DNA from: Prauserella cavernicola
GTDB lineage: Bacteria > Actinomycetota > Actinomycetes > Mycobacteriales > Pseudonocardiaceae
DNA length: 64,000 nt
Reading direction: 5' to 3'
NCBI RefSeq assembly: GCF_016595675.1
Contig: NZ_JAENJH010000004.1
Location: forward strand, 1 to 64,000
Of the stretch, positions 39,798 to 48,886 are shown in pieces (within the stretch, counting starts at the first letter, position 1; every line of letters starts with the position of its first letter). Below the pieces are notes generated by a model. The model saw only the letters and a program-made list of their open reading frames with translations. It searched no databases and was not told the origin of the DNA. A program made the translations under genes and the position numbers.

Positions 39798-39934
39798 GGT
39801 CACGCCCTCCGCGCCTCGCTGGTGGATTGGCCCTGATGCTATCGGTCTGACCCCGTGTCAACCCAGTGGGCCGGATAGTGTTCCACGACTCTCCGTAGGA
39901 CCCGCTCTGCGCCCTCCGGCCAGGGGGAGACATA

Positions 39935-40564
39935 ATGCGAAACGTGACAACGGCAGCTCCCACCATCAGCCAGCGGGTGCACTCGCTGAACAGGCCGAAC
40001 ATGGTCAGCGTCGGCACGATCGTCTGGCTGTCCAGCGAACTCATGTTCTTCGCTGGGCTGTTCGCGATGTTCTTCACGGTCAAGGCCCAGAACGACACCG
40101 GGCACTGGCCACCACTGAACCCGGCCAACGGTGAGCCGATCCATCTGGACATCCCGTATGCGCTGCCGTTCACGATCATCCTCGTGGCGTCGTCGTTCAC
40201 CTGCCAGTTCGGCGTGTTCGCGGCGGAGCGGGGCGACGTCTTCGGCCTCCGGCGCTGGTACCTGATCACGCTGATCATGGGCACGGTGTTCGTGGCAGGC
40301 CAGGCGGGCGAGTACGTCACGCTGATCGGCGAGGGCGTCACCATCCCGTCCGGCGCCTACGGCACGGTCTTCTACCTGACCACCGGTTTCCACGGACTCC
40401 ACGTCATCGGCGGTCTGATCGCGTTCGTCTACCTGCTGATCCGTACCCGGCTGAGCAAGTTCACGCCGGCGCAGGCGACCTCGGCGATCGTCGTCTCGTA
40501 CTACTGGCACTTCGTCGACATCGTGTGGATCGGGCTCTTCGCGGTGATCTACATCGTTCCCTGA
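39935..40564 (+). CDS. ctaE: Cytochrome c oxidase subunit III
   Basis: A 209-residue membrane subunit with five spans, as in actinobacterial short COX III. Seen: [31 protein letters not shown] (first span with the conserved Glu), [36 protein letters not shown], and the terminal [14 protein letters not shown] signature. ATG at 39935 follows AGGGGGAG. It is the first gene of the ctaE-qcrC-qcrA-qcrB operon. Confidence 0.97.
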   Translation: MRNVTTAAPTISQRVHSLNRPNMVSVGTIVWLSSELMFFAGLFAMFFTVKAQNDTGHWPPLNPANGEPIHLDIPYALPFTIILVASSFTCQFGVFAAERGDVFGLRRWYLITLIMGTVFVAGQAGEYVTLIGEGVTIPSGAYGTVFYLTTGFHGLHVIGGLIAFVYLLIRTRLSKFTPAQATSAIVVSYYWHFVDIVWIGLFAVIYIVP

Positions 40565-40610
40565 CCACCAGCACTATCTGCCGAACTGACAGCAAGGGTT
40601 GCCGCAGAAG

Positions 40611-41435
40611 ATGACCAGAAGCACAGAGTCCGGCACCGCCGGCAAGCGGCGCGCGGGTCGCCGCACGAAGTTCCGTCGGCGGATGGCCGGCCTGCTCGCG
40701 CTCAGCATGGCGCTGATCGCTGCGGGCGCCCTCTACGCGGTGTTCGCGCCGCAGCCGCAGACAGCCGAGGCGCAGGTCGACCCGGCGCTGCTGCGCAAGG
40801 GCGAGCAGATCTACAACAACACGTGCATCTCGTGCCACGGTGCGAACCTCGAGGGCGTCGAGGACAAGGGCCCGAACCTGATCGGTGTCGGCGACGCGGC
40901 CGTGTACTTCCAGACCTCCACCGGCCGCATGCCGATGGTGCGTCAGGAGGCCCAGGCCAACCGCAAGCCCGCGAAGCTGACGCCCGAGGAGATCGACGCG
41001 CTCGGCGCCTACATCCAGGCGCACGGCGGCGGCCCGGAGCGTCCCTCGGAGACCGGCCAGGCCCTGCGTGGCGAGGACCCGGCGCGCGGCGCCGAGCTGT
41101 TCCGCCTCAACTGCGCGTCCTGCCACAACTTCACCGGACAGGGCGGTGCTCTCTCGGCCGGCAAGTTCGCGCCTCACCTGGCGCCTGCCAACGAGGACGA
41201 GATCTACACCGCCATGCTCACCGGCCCCCAGAACATGCCGAAGTTCTCCGACCGGCAGCTGACGCCGGAGGAGAAGGAAGACATCATCGCCTACGTCAAG
41301 TCGGTGAACGAGGGCAACAACCCCGGCGGTAGCAGCCTCGGTGGCTTCGGACCGGCGTCCGAAGGTGTCGTCGCGTGGGTCGTGGGTATCGGCGCGCTGA
41401 TCGGCGCCACCCTGTGGATCGGATCGAGGGCATAG
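40611..41435 (+). CDS. qcrC: Diheme cytochrome c1 of the bcc complex
   Basis: A 274-residue diheme cytochrome c that carries electrons from QcrA/QcrB directly to the aa3 oxidase. A basic N-terminus ([13 protein letters not shown]) precedes one N-terminal anchor, two heme motifs CISCH (Cys72, Cys75, His76) and CASCH, and a C-terminal membrane span. Met axial ligands are present nearby ([17 protein letters not shown]). ATG at 40611 is preferred over the TTG at 40599. Gap to qcrA is 4 bp. This fused diheme form replaces a soluble cytochrome c in actinobacteria. Confidence 0.97.
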   Translation: MTRSTESGTAGKRRAGRRTKFRRRMAGLLALSMALIAAGALYAVFAPQPQTAEAQVDPALLRKGEQIYNNTCISCHGANLEGVEDKGPNLIGVGDAAVYFQTSTGRMPMVRQEAQANRKPAKLTPEEIDALGAYIQAHGGGPERPSETGQALRGEDPARGAELFRLNCASCHNFTGQGGALSAGKFAPHLAPANEDEIYTAMLTGPQNMPKFSDRQLTPEEKEDIIAYVKSVNEGNNPGGSSLGGFGPASEGVVAWVVGIGALIGATLWIGSRA

Positions 41436-41439
41436 AACC

Positions 41440-42588
41440 ATGAGTAGCGGTAACGAGCCGGACCAGCGTCCGACGGACGAGGAGCTCGCGGCCATGAGCC
41501 GTGAGGAGCTTCTGCGTCTCGGCGGCAAGCTGGACGGCGTCGAGATCGTCGAGTACGAGGACCCGTGGCCGGTCAAGGGCACCAAGGCGGAGAAGCGCGC
41601 CGAGCGCGTCGTCGCGCTCTGGTTCCTGCTCGCGGCCGTGGCGGGCGTGGCCTTTTTCGTGGCCCTCATCTGGTGGCCGTGGCAGTACGAGCCGCCGTCG
41701 AACAGCGACGGGTACTTCTGGTACAGCCTCTACACGCCGGTGCTCGGCATCACGCTGGGCGTCGCGGTGCTCGCCATTTCGGTGGGCGTACTGGTGTACA
41801 GCAAGAAGTTCATCCCGGCCGAGGTCTCGGTCCAGCAGCGCAGCGACAACATGGGCAAGGGCTCTCCCGAGCTCGACCGCAAGACCTTCGTCGCGCACCT
41901 CGCCGACGCGGGCGAGCGCAGCACCATCGGCCGCCGGTCGATGATCAAGCGCAGCGCCGGTCTCGGCGCGGGCGTGCTGGGCCTCGGCGCGGTGGCGCTG
42001 CCGGTCGCGTCCTTCATCAAGAACCCGTGGGCGGACGCCAACGGCCCGGACTCGCTCGCCCACACGGGCTGGCAGCCGGAGTTCCCCGGCCAGATCGTCT
42101 ACATGCGCCGGCACACCGGTGACTTCGGCGAGGTCTCGCTGGTGCGTCCCGAGGACCTCGACGCGGGCGGCATGGAGACGGTCTTCCCGTTCCGGGAGTC
42201 CGAGCGGGACGACCACGACGCGCTCGTGCACGCGCTCAAGCGCTCCGACAACCCCGTGATGCTGATCCGCCTGCGCCCCGACGACGCCGAGCAGGTCATC
42301 AAGCGCAAGGGTCAGGAAGACTTCAACTACGGCGACTACTACGCGTACACGAAGATCTGCAGCCACGTCGGCTGCCCGACCTCGCTGTACGAGCAGCAGA
42401 CCAACCGGATCCTGTGCCCGTGCCACCAGTCGCAGTTCAACGCTCTCGAGTACGCCAAGCCCATCTTCGGCCCGGCCACGCGAGCGTTGGCGCAACTGCC
42501 CATCACGGTGCACAGTGATGGATACCTGATCGCGCGGCACGACTTCATCGAGCCGATCGGACCCGGTTACTGGGAGCGGAAGTCATGA
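41440..42588 (+). CDS. qcrA: Rieske iron-sulfur subunit of the bcc complex
   Basis: A 382-residue actinobacterial Rieske protein with three N-terminal membrane spans (instead of one) and a C-terminal Rieske fold. Cluster ligands are CSHVGCPT and CPCHQSQF. The N-terminus is acidic ([13 protein letters not shown]). The third span is preceded by the twin-arginine-like [18 protein letters not shown], consistent with folded-domain export by Tat as known for this family. ATG at 41440. Its TGA overlaps the qcrB ATG (ATGA). Confidence 0.97.
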   Translation: MSSGNEPDQRPTDEELAAMSREELLRLGGKLDGVEIVEYEDPWPVKGTKAEKRAERVVALWFLLAAVAGVAFFVALIWWPWQYEPPSNSDGYFWYSLYTPVLGITLGVAVLAISVGVLVYSKKFIPAEVSVQQRSDNMGKGSPELDRKTFVAHLADAGERSTIGRRSMIKRSAGLGAGVLGLGAVALPVASFIKNPWADANGPDSLAHTGWQPEFPGQIVYMRRHTGDFGEVSLVRPEDLDAGGMETVFPFRESERDDHDALVHALKRSDNPVMLIRLRPDDAEQVIKRKGQEDFNYGDYYAYTKICSHVGCPTSLYEQQTNRILCPCHQSQFNALEYAKPIFGPATRALAQLPITVHSDGYLIARHDFIEPIGPGYWERKS

Positions 42589-44258
42589 GCTCACTCACCA
42601 CGCCGACCAAGGGCTCCAGCGCTGTCCAGCGACATGCCGCCGACGCCGCCGACAACGCGGACAAGCGATACATCGCGGCCAAGGGCCTGCGCCACCAGAT
42701 GAACAAGGTCTTCCCGACCCACTGGTCGTTCCTGCTCGGGGAGATCGCGCTCTACAGCTTCATCATCCTGATCATCTCCGGGGTGTACCTGACCCTGTTC
42801 TTCGATCCCTCCATGGAGGAGGTCGTCTACCAGGGCCCGTTCCAGAACCTGCAGGGCATCGAGATGTCCCGCGCGTTCGAGAGCACGCTCGAGATCTCCT
42901 TCGAGGTCCGAGGTGGACTGTTCGTCCGGCAGGTGCACCACTGGGCGGCGCTGATCTTCGTCGCCGCGATGATGGTCCACATGTTCCGCGTGTTCTTCAC
43001 CGGAGCGTTCCGCAGGCCGCGCGAGGCCAACTGGATCATCGGCGCGCTGCTGCTCATCCTGGGCATGTTCGAGGGCTTCTTCGGCTACTCGCTGCCGGAC
43101 GACCTGCTCTCCGGTACCGGTATCCGCGCGACTCTGTCGGGCATCGTGCTCTCGGTTCCCGTGGCGGGGACGTGGTTGCACTGGGCCTTGTTCGGGGGCG
43201 AGTTCCCCGGAATGGTGATCGTGCCGCGAATGTATACGCTGCACATCCTCATCATCCCGGGCATCATGCTCGCCCTGATCGCGGCGCACCTCGCACTGGT
43301 CTGGTACCAGAAGCACACGCAGTTCCCGGGTGTCCGTCGCAAGGAGACCAACGTCGTCGGCGTGCGCATCATGCCGATGTTCGCCGTCAAGGCCGGTGCG
43401 TTCTTCGCGGTGGTCACGGGCTTCGTCGCCCTGATGTCCGGGCTGTTCCAGATCAACGCCATCTGGCATCTGGGTCCGTACAACCCGTCACAAGTCTCGG
43501 CGGGTTCACAACCCGACTGGTACATGGCGTGGGCGGACGGCATCCTACGTATCTGGCCGGCGTGGGAGCTCTACATCGGCAACTACACGATCCCGCCGGT
43601 GTTCTTCGCCGGCGCGATCGGAATGGGCATTCTGTTCACGGTGCTCATCGCGTACCCGTTCATCGAGAAGAAACTCTCGAAGGACACCGCGCACCACAAC
43701 CTGCTGCAGCGCCCCCGGGACGCACCGGTGAGGACGAGCCTCGGCGTCATGGCGATCTCGTTCTTCATGGTGCTCGAGCTGTCCGGCTTCAACGACATCA
43801 TCGCGTACACGTTCGATCTCTCACTGAACGCGACGACGTGGGCAGGCCGGATCGGAGTGCTGGTGGTGCCACCGCTGGCGTACTTCATCACCTACCGGAT
43901 CTGTCTCGGCCTGCAACGGGCCGACCGCGAGGTGCTCGAGCACGGTGTGGAGACCGGCATCATCAAGCGGCTCCCGCACGGTGAGTTCATCGAGATCCAC
44001 CAGCCGCTGGGCCCGGTGGACGACCACGGTCACCCGCTGCCGCTGGAGTACCAGGGCGCGCCGGTGCCGAAGAAGATGAACAAGCTCGGCTCCGCCGGAC
44101 ACCCCGTGGCGGGTGGCTGGATCTCGCCCGACCCGGCCGAGGAGACCGCCGCTCTGGAGAGCGCGCGGGCCAACGGCCACAACGGTCACAACGGTGACGC
44201 TGAGTCCCAGCGGACCGAAGAGACCGAAGAGGCAGGCGCGGGCTCCCGCGAGCACTGA
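42585..44258 (+). CDS. qcrB: Cytochrome b subunit of the bcc complex
   Basis: A 557-residue diheme cytochrome b with eight spans and a cytoplasmic C-terminal extension. Seen: heme-ligand histidines in [25 protein letters not shown] and in [22 protein letters not shown], the PEWY-equivalent as [11 protein letters not shown] (Qo site, typical of actinobacteria), and a long hydrophilic tail ending in a His/Asn-rich NGHNGHNG segment. It starts inside the qcrA stop. QcrB is the target of imidazopyridine-type inhibitors in mycobacteria. A stable hairpin follows. Confidence 0.97.
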   Translation: MSSLTTPTKGSSAVQRHAADAADNADKRYIAAKGLRHQMNKVFPTHWSFLLGEIALYSFIILIISGVYLTLFFDPSMEEVVYQGPFQNLQGIEMSRAFESTLEISFEVRGGLFVRQVHHWAALIFVAAMMVHMFRVFFTGAFRRPREANWIIGALLLILGMFEGFFGYSLPDDLLSGTGIRATLSGIVLSVPVAGTWLHWALFGGEFPGMVIVPRMYTLHILIIPGIMLALIAAHLALVWYQKHTQFPGVRRKETNVVGVRIMPMFAVKAGAFFAVVTGFVALMSGLFQINAIWHLGPYNPSQVSAGSQPDWYMAWADGILRIWPAWELYIGNYTIPPVFFAGAIGMGILFTVLIAYPFIEKKLSKDTAHHNLLQRPRDAPVRTSLGVMAISFFMVLELSGFNDIIAYTFDLSLNATTWAGRIGVLVVPPLAYFITYRICLGLQRADREVLEHGVETGIIKRLPHGEFIEIHQPLGPVDDHGHPLPLEYQGAPVPKKMNKLGSAGHPVAGGWISPDPAEETAALESARANGHNGHNGDAESQRTEETEEAGAGSREH

Positions 44259-44270
44259 CCGCCAGACACC

Positions 44271-44307
44271 ATCGAGGCCCCCTGCGTACGACGCGGGGGG
44301 CCTCGAT
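44271..44307 (+). terminator. Hairpin terminator of the qcr operon
   Basis: 17-bp arms (44271-44287, 44291-44307), ATCGAGGCCCCC to GGGGGGCCTCGAT, loop ACG. It lies between the convergent qcrB and Lrp-like genes. It has no T-tract. Confidence 0.75.
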
Positions 44308-44325
44308 GCGTGTCGGGGGTTGTCT

Positions 44326-44607
44326 CTAGTCCTCGACACCGATCTCGAACGCCGACTCGGTGTCGGCCTTCGAGTAGGAGCGGAACGCGATGTGGGTGTC
44401 GGTGCCGAGCACGCCGTCGACCTTGCTGATCCTGGCCGGGATGAGGTCGGCGAGGCCCTCGTGGGTGGGTACGCGCACGAGGGCGATCAGGTCGACGTCA
44501 CCGGCGCAGGAGTACACCTCGGACACCCCTTCGATGTCCGCGATCGCCTGGGCGGCTTCGGGGATGCTGTCCGCGGCGGCGTGAATCAGGACGATCGCGG
44601 TGATCAA
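44326..44607 (-). CDS. Stand-alone Lrp/AsnC ligand-binding domain protein
   Basis: A 93-residue protein consisting only of a RAM/AsnC effector domain (IVLIHAAADSIPEAAQAIAD, IEGVSEVYSCAGDVDLIALV, IPARISKVDGVLGTDTHIAF). No DNA-binding HTH is present, so it cannot act as a classical Lrp regulator; such SraM-type proteins oligomerise and bind amino acids. The start is TTG at 44607, set by GAGGAGG six bases upstream; no ATG or GTG fits. It converges on qcrB. Confidence 0.88.
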   Translation of the reverse strand: MITAIVLIHAAADSIPEAAQAIADIEGVSEVYSCAGDVDLIALVRVPTHEGLADLIPARISKVDGVLGTDTHIAFRSYSKADTESAFEIGVED

Positions 44608-44679
44608 CGTGGGCCTCCTCGCAAGGGCATGGGCTTTCCGCGGTGATCGTAGCCCGGTGAGCCGGTGCGGCGCCCGTAC

Positions 44680-44732
44680 GCGGTGAAGGGCACCTTTACC
44701 GCGTTCAGTGCAGTAAAGGTGCCCTTCACCGC
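44680..44732. repeat. Dispersed palindrome, copy 3
   Basis: 20 perfect base pairs (44680-44699 with 44713-44732), extended inward by two pairs after one C/A mismatch, loop GTTCAGT. It differs from copies 1 and 2 by a few bases. It follows the 3' end of the DEDDh nuclease gene on the minus strand. Confidence 0.85.
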
Positions 44733-44757
44733 ATCTAGGCGCCAGTGCGGGGAGTGC

Positions 44758-46449
44758 TCAGGCGAGGTGTTCCAGCGTGGTGGCCGTGGCGGCGCGGTCC
44801 AGCCACGGGCGCCAGCCGCCCGCGCCGTGCGCAGGCTCGGCCCACGGCGTCGCCGTGCGCACCAGCCGCACCCCGGGTCCGGTCAGCCAGCGCAGGAGCA
44901 CACCGGCCTCCTCGGCGGCGGCGCCGCGCAGCGGACCGGGGCCAGGCAGGACCGTCTCCGCCGAGGCCACGAGAGCGTCGACCACCGGCATCGGTGCCAC
45001 CCCTCGGCGCGCGACGCCCGCCGAGGCGAGCCTGCCGTGTCGCACCACGGCGAACTCCCAGCCGCCCGCTCCGTCCGGAGCCGCGCCGACCAGCTCCGGA
45101 ATGCCTGCCAGCGCCGCGAGCCGGTGCCCGCGCTCGACGCCGCGCAGCAGTGTCACCAGTTCGTCGCGCCTGCGGGCCGCCTGCTCGAAGTGCTCGGCCT
45201 CGGCGAGCGCGTCGACGTGTTCGCGAGCGGCGTGCAGCGCCGAATTGTCCGTGCCGCGCACGAGGTCGATGACGAGCCGCACGGAGGGCGTGTACTGCTC
45301 GACGCTCTGCCTGCCCGCACAAGGTGCCCCGCACCGGCCCAGCTCGGCCAGCACGCACGGCCGGGCGTCGGCGCCCGTGGCCGGGATGCGCTGGGTGCAG
45401 GTGCGCAGGCCGGTGGCGCCGGCCAGCGCGTCGGCGGCGACCTTGGCTCGGGCCTGCGAGCCGAACGGGCCGAGCGCGCCGTCGCGTTCGGTCCGCACCA
45501 CCGACAGGCGCGGGAACGCCTCGTCGGTGAGCGTCACCCACCAGGCCTTCCTCGGGTTCTTCGAGCGGCGGTTGTAGGAGGGCCGGTGCGCGGCGAGCAG
45601 CCGCAGTTCCCGCACCTGCGCCTCCAGCGCGTGTGCGCACTCGATGCCGTCCACGCGGTCGGCGAGGCCCACCATCTCCCTGATCCGGCCTCTGCTGTCG
45701 GAGCCGGTGAAGTACTGGCGGACACGGCGGCGCAGGTTGTTCGAGGTGCCCACGTAGAGCACCTCGTCCCCTGGACCGCGGAAGAGGTACACACCGGGAC
45801 GCTCGGGCAAGTGTGCGGCCATCCCACGTTTGCGGCGCTGCGCGGGCGTGACGTCAGGCAGGTAGTCGAGCAGTTCCTCCAGCGACTGCACGCCCAGCGG
45901 GCCGACGCGTTCCAGCAGCCCGTGCAGGACGTCCACCGTGGCCTTCGCGTCGTCGAGCGCCCGGTGGGTGGGCTTGGTGCGCGCGCCGAACACGGTCGCC
46001 AGCGCGGAGAGCCGGTGGCTGCGCGTGTCCTGCGGCGTCAGGACACGGCGCGCGAGCTTGAGGGTGCACACGACGGGCGGACGGGGCCAGGCGTAGCCGT
46101 GCCCCTGGCAGGCCGCGCGCAGAAAACCGACGTCGAAGCCCGCGTTGTGCGCCACCAGCACCGAGCCCGCGGCGAACTCGAGGAACGCGGGCAGTACCCG
46201 TTCGATGCGGGGGGCGGCCTGCACCATCGCCGTGGTGATGCCGGTGAGCGCGACGATCTGCGGCGGGATCGGCGCCGCGGGGTCGACGAGCGTGCCGAAC
46301 TCGCCGAGCACTTCGCCGCCGCGCACCTTGACCGCCCCGATCTCGGTGATGCCCTGCGGGCCGGGCGCGCCGCCGGTGGTCTCCAGGTCGACGATGACGA
46401 ACGTGGTGTCGCGCAGGGGAGTACCGAGTTCGTCGAACGTCAGCTGCAT
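44758..46449 (-). CDS. DEDDh exonuclease fused to a UvrC-like GIY-YIG region
   Basis: A 563-residue nuclease. Residues about 10-175 are a DnaQ-type DEDDh 3'-5' exonuclease: FVIVDLETTGG (D-E), VAHNAGFDVGFL, HRALDDAKAT. Residues about 200-290 are a UvrC N-terminal GIY-YIG domain (RPGVYLFRGPGDEVLYVGTSNNLRRRV), followed by a Cys-rich stretch (CVLAELGRCGAPCAG) and a UVR-like motif (EHFEQAARRRDELVTLL). The rest is unassigned. The family (recalled Rv2191, Cho/UvrC-like) is thought to take part in repair. ATG at 46449 follows TAGGGT (46457-46462) by 7 nt, leaderless-like. An upstream GTG at 46473 is less likely. Confidence 0.93.
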   Translation of the reverse strand: MQLTFDELGTPLRDTTFVIVDLETTGGAPGPQGITEIGAVKVRGGEVLGEFGTLVDPAAPIPPQIVALTGITTAMVQAAPRIERVLPAFLEFAAGSVLVAHNAGFDVGFLRAACQGHGYAWPRPPVVCTLKLARRVLTPQDTRSHRLSALATVFGARTKPTHRALDDAKATVDVLHGLLERVGPLGVQSLEELLDYLPDVTPAQRRKRGMAAHLPERPGVYLFRGPGDEVLYVGTSNNLRRRVRQYFTGSDSRGRIREMVGLADRVDGIECAHALEAQVRELRLLAAHRPSYNRRSKNPRKAWWVTLTDEAFPRLSVVRTERDGALGPFGSQARAKVAADALAGATGLRTCTQRIPATGADARPCVLAELGRCGAPCAGRQSVEQYTPSVRLVIDLVRGTDNSALHAAREHVDALAEAEHFEQAARRRDELVTLLRGVERGHRLAALAGIPELVGAAPDGAGGWEFAVVRHGRLASAGVARRGVAPMPVVDALVASAETVLPGPGPLRGAAAEEAGVLLRWLTGPGVRLVRTATPWAEPAHGAGGWRPWLDRAATATTLEHLA

Positions 46450-46568
46450 GATCGGCACCCTAGGCACGACCACCGACAGTTCTTCGCCACCGATTCACCG
46501 CCGCGTCGCCCTGGAAACGGACATCCGAGGGAATGATCAGCCTCACGACGACTCGTCTGGAGGTGACG

Positions 46569-47396
46569 ATGCGGACGCTGAGGACGGGCAGGGGACCGCG
46601 ACGGGCACTGACGCTCGCGCTGGCGGCAGGCACGCTGGCCGCGCTCACGACGGCCCCGGCGCATGCTGTGGGTGAGCTCACCGTGCTGTCGTTCAACATC
46701 CACCACGCGCAGGGCACCGACGACGTGCTGGACCTCGAGCGCACGGCGAGGGTGATCAGGTCCAGCGAGGCCGACGTGGTGGGCCTGCAGGAGGTCGACA
46801 AGCACTTCTCGGAGCGCAGCGACTGGGCCGACCAGGCGGGCGAGCTGGCCGAACTGCTCGGCTACCACGTCGCGTTCGGCGCCAACATCGACCGCGACCC
46901 TCCCGCGCAGGGCCGCCCGCGCGTCCAGTACGGCACCGCGGTCCTGTCGCGGTATCCGATCACCTCGGCGGAGAACACCCACCTGACCTCCTCGCCCGGC
47001 GAGGAGCAGCGCGGGTTGCTGCACGCTGAGCTGGACGTCGACGGGGTGCCCGTGCACCTGTACAACACCCACCTCGCCGCCGGCTCGGAGCAGGACCGCC
47101 TCAGCCAGGCCCGCGAGATCGTGGACCTCGCGGGTTCGGCCGAGCGGTCCGTGCTGGTGGGCGATCTCAACGCGCTGCCGGGCGCACCCGAGATCCGCAC
47201 GCTCGACGAGGTGTTCACCGACGCGTGGACCGCGGGCGACGGCGATGGCGCGACGTATCCGTCCGCGTCGCCCGACCGGCGGATCGACTACGTCCTCACC
47301 GGGGGCTCGGCGCGGCCCGTGGAGACGAAGGTGCTGGACACGGAGCCCGAGGCCTCGGACCACCTGCCGGTCGTCTCGCGGGTGGAGATCCCATAG
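46569..47396 (+). CDS. Secreted endonuclease/exonuclease/phosphatase-family protein
   Basis: A 275-residue exported hydrolase. The signal peptide has basic RTLRTGRGPRR and a hydrophobic core ending APAHA-V. The mature EEP fold has LTVLSFNIHHAQGTDD (Asn metal ligand), DVVGLQEVD (Glu), PVHLYNTHLA, VLVGDLNALPG (Asp/Asn), and a final ASDHLPVVSRV with the catalytic Asp-His. Substrates in the family range from nucleic acids to sphingomyelin and inositol phosphates; none can be chosen here. ATG at 46569 follows GGAGGT. It is divergent from the DEDDh nuclease. Confidence 0.92.
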   Translation: MRTLRTGRGPRRALTLALAAGTLAALTTAPAHAVGELTVLSFNIHHAQGTDDVLDLERTARVIRSSEADVVGLQEVDKHFSERSDWADQAGELAELLGYHVAFGANIDRDPPAQGRPRVQYGTAVLSRYPITSAENTHLTSSPGEEQRGLLHAELDVDGVPVHLYNTHLAAGSEQDRLSQAREIVDLAGSAERSVLVGDLNALPGAPEIRTLDEVFTDAWTAGDGDGATYPSASPDRRIDYVLTGGSARPVETKVLDTEPEASDHLPVVSRVEIP

Positions 47397-47420
47397 GGCG
47401 CGCTCTCGGCTCCAGGAAAT

Positions 47421-47426
47421 TAAGCT
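47421..47426 (+). promoter_or_regulatory. -10 box of the NYN-domain gene (leaderless)
   Basis: TAAGCT within an AT-rich patch, 6 nt before the ATG at 47433. No Shine-Dalgarno precedes this start, consistent with a leaderless mRNA. Confidence 0.65.
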
Positions 47427-47432
47427 TGATGG

Positions 47433-48812
47433 ATGCTGCCGTCGTCCGCGCACTCCGACCGGCCCGGGGAAGAGCCTCCCGGGCCGGCTGCCGGCGTGCC
47501 CGGCGACCCCGAAGCACCCGACTCCGACGAACTCGACTGGCTCGCTCTGCCCGAGCCGGTGCGCGAGCGCATCGCGGAGCTGTCGGCCGCGGCACTCGGC
47601 AAGCTCCCCGCCGACGACATCCCGCGACAGCTGAGGCCCATCGCTCGCTTCGCCCCGGCCAAGCGGGCCAAGGTCGGGGGAACCGCGCTGCTCACCGGCC
47701 TGCGTGACTCGAGCCGGTTCCGCACCGCGGTACTGGAGTGGTTGCGTGAGCACCGCACCGACGCGCTCGACCCGAACTCGCCGGACTCCGTCTTCGCCGC
47801 GGCCGCGGCTGTGCTGCTCGGCGAGTCCAGTGCCACCTCCCGCGTGCGGCTGGTCGCCAAGAACACAGGGGAGACCGCGCTGCGGGTGGAGCGGGACGCG
47901 GCGGTCGCGAAGTCGCGGCGGCTGGAGGGTGAGCTGGAACGCCTGCGCTCCGAGCTGGACGAGGCCCGCGCCGCCGCCGAAGAGGCACGCGGAGAGCGTG
48001 AGGCCGAGCTGGACAAGCTGCGCGGCAGGCTGCGCGAGCAGGGTGTGGTGCTGCGGCAGGCCAAGGACGCCGCCGAGCAGGCGCGGGCCGAGGCCGAGCG
48101 AGCCGGTTCCGGTCGCGGCTCCGAGATCGACAACCTCGCCGCCCAGCTCGAGCGTGAGCGGCAGCGCGTCGCCACCGAACGGACGCGGGCCGACAAGGCG
48201 GTCGCGGAGGCCGAGAACGCGCGGCAGTCGGCCAGGGAGGCCCGCGATGCCGACGAGGTGCGCCTGTCGTTGCTGCTCGACACGCTCGGCGGCGCGGTCG
48301 ACGGGCTGCGCCACGAGCTCTCCGTCGGCCACACCCGGCGCAGGCCCGCCGACACCGTGCGCGGCGCGGGCACCGGTAAGCACCACGGCGATCGCGTGCA
48401 GGACCCCGCGACGCTGGACCGGTTGCTGACGCTGCCGAACGCGCACGCGATCGTCGACGGCTACAACGTCACCAAGACCGGCTATCCTGAGCTGACGTTG
48501 GCCGAGCAGCGCAACCGGCTGATCGGCCAGCTCACGGCGCTGGCCGCGCGGACGGGCGCCGAGCTCACGGTGGTGTTCGACGGCGCGGGCGTGACTTCGA
48601 TCCCGGCCGCGGCGCCGAGGGGCGTGCGGGTGCTGTTCTCCGATCCCGGCGTGCTCGCCGACGACGTGATCCGCTCGCTCGTCGCCTCGGAGCCGAGGGG
48701 CAGGCCGATTGTCGTCGCGACCTCCGATCAGGCCGTCGTCACCTCGGTCAGGGGCAGTGGGGCCCACGCGGTGCCCTCCGCTGTCTTCCTGGCGCGTCTC
48801 GGTCGCGTGTAG
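47433..48812 (+). CDS. NYN-domain (YacP-like) putative RNA-binding/nuclease protein
   Basis: A 459-residue protein. N-terminal 80 residues are acidic/Pro-rich. Residues about 30-120 form a conserved helical domain (LPEPVRERIAELSAAALGKL). A long coiled coil (about 155-290; ELERLRSELDEARAAAEEAR) follows. The C-terminal NYN domain has AHAIVDGYNVTKTGYPELTL, LTVVFDGAG, GVLADDVIRSLV and IVVATSDQAV, with the conserved Asp residues of PIN-like RNases. Distant relatives of YacP/Rae1 cleave RNA on ribosomes; activity here is inferred from fold only. ATG at 47433 sits 6 nt after TAAGCT. Confidence 0.87.
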   Translation: MLPSSAHSDRPGEEPPGPAAGVPGDPEAPDSDELDWLALPEPVRERIAELSAAALGKLPADDIPRQLRPIARFAPAKRAKVGGTALLTGLRDSSRFRTAVLEWLREHRTDALDPNSPDSVFAAAAAVLLGESSATSRVRLVAKNTGETALRVERDAAVAKSRRLEGELERLRSELDEARAAAEEARGEREAELDKLRGRLREQGVVLRQAKDAAEQARAEAERAGSGRGSEIDNLAAQLERERQRVATERTRADKAVAEAENARQSAREARDADEVRLSLLLDTLGGAVDGLRHELSVGHTRRRPADTVRGAGTGKHHGDRVQDPATLDRLLTLPNAHAIVDGYNVTKTGYPELTLAEQRNRLIGQLTALAARTGAELTVVFDGAGVTSIPAAAPRGVRVLFSDPGVLADDVIRSLVASEPRGRPIVVATSDQAVVTSVRGSGAHAVPSAVFLARLGRV

Positions 48813-48886
48813 GTCCGCGCCCGGGGCGTGACATTCGCTGGTACGGCTCGTTGTCACTCGCGAGTCGCCGAGGCTGGAGGTCGCGG

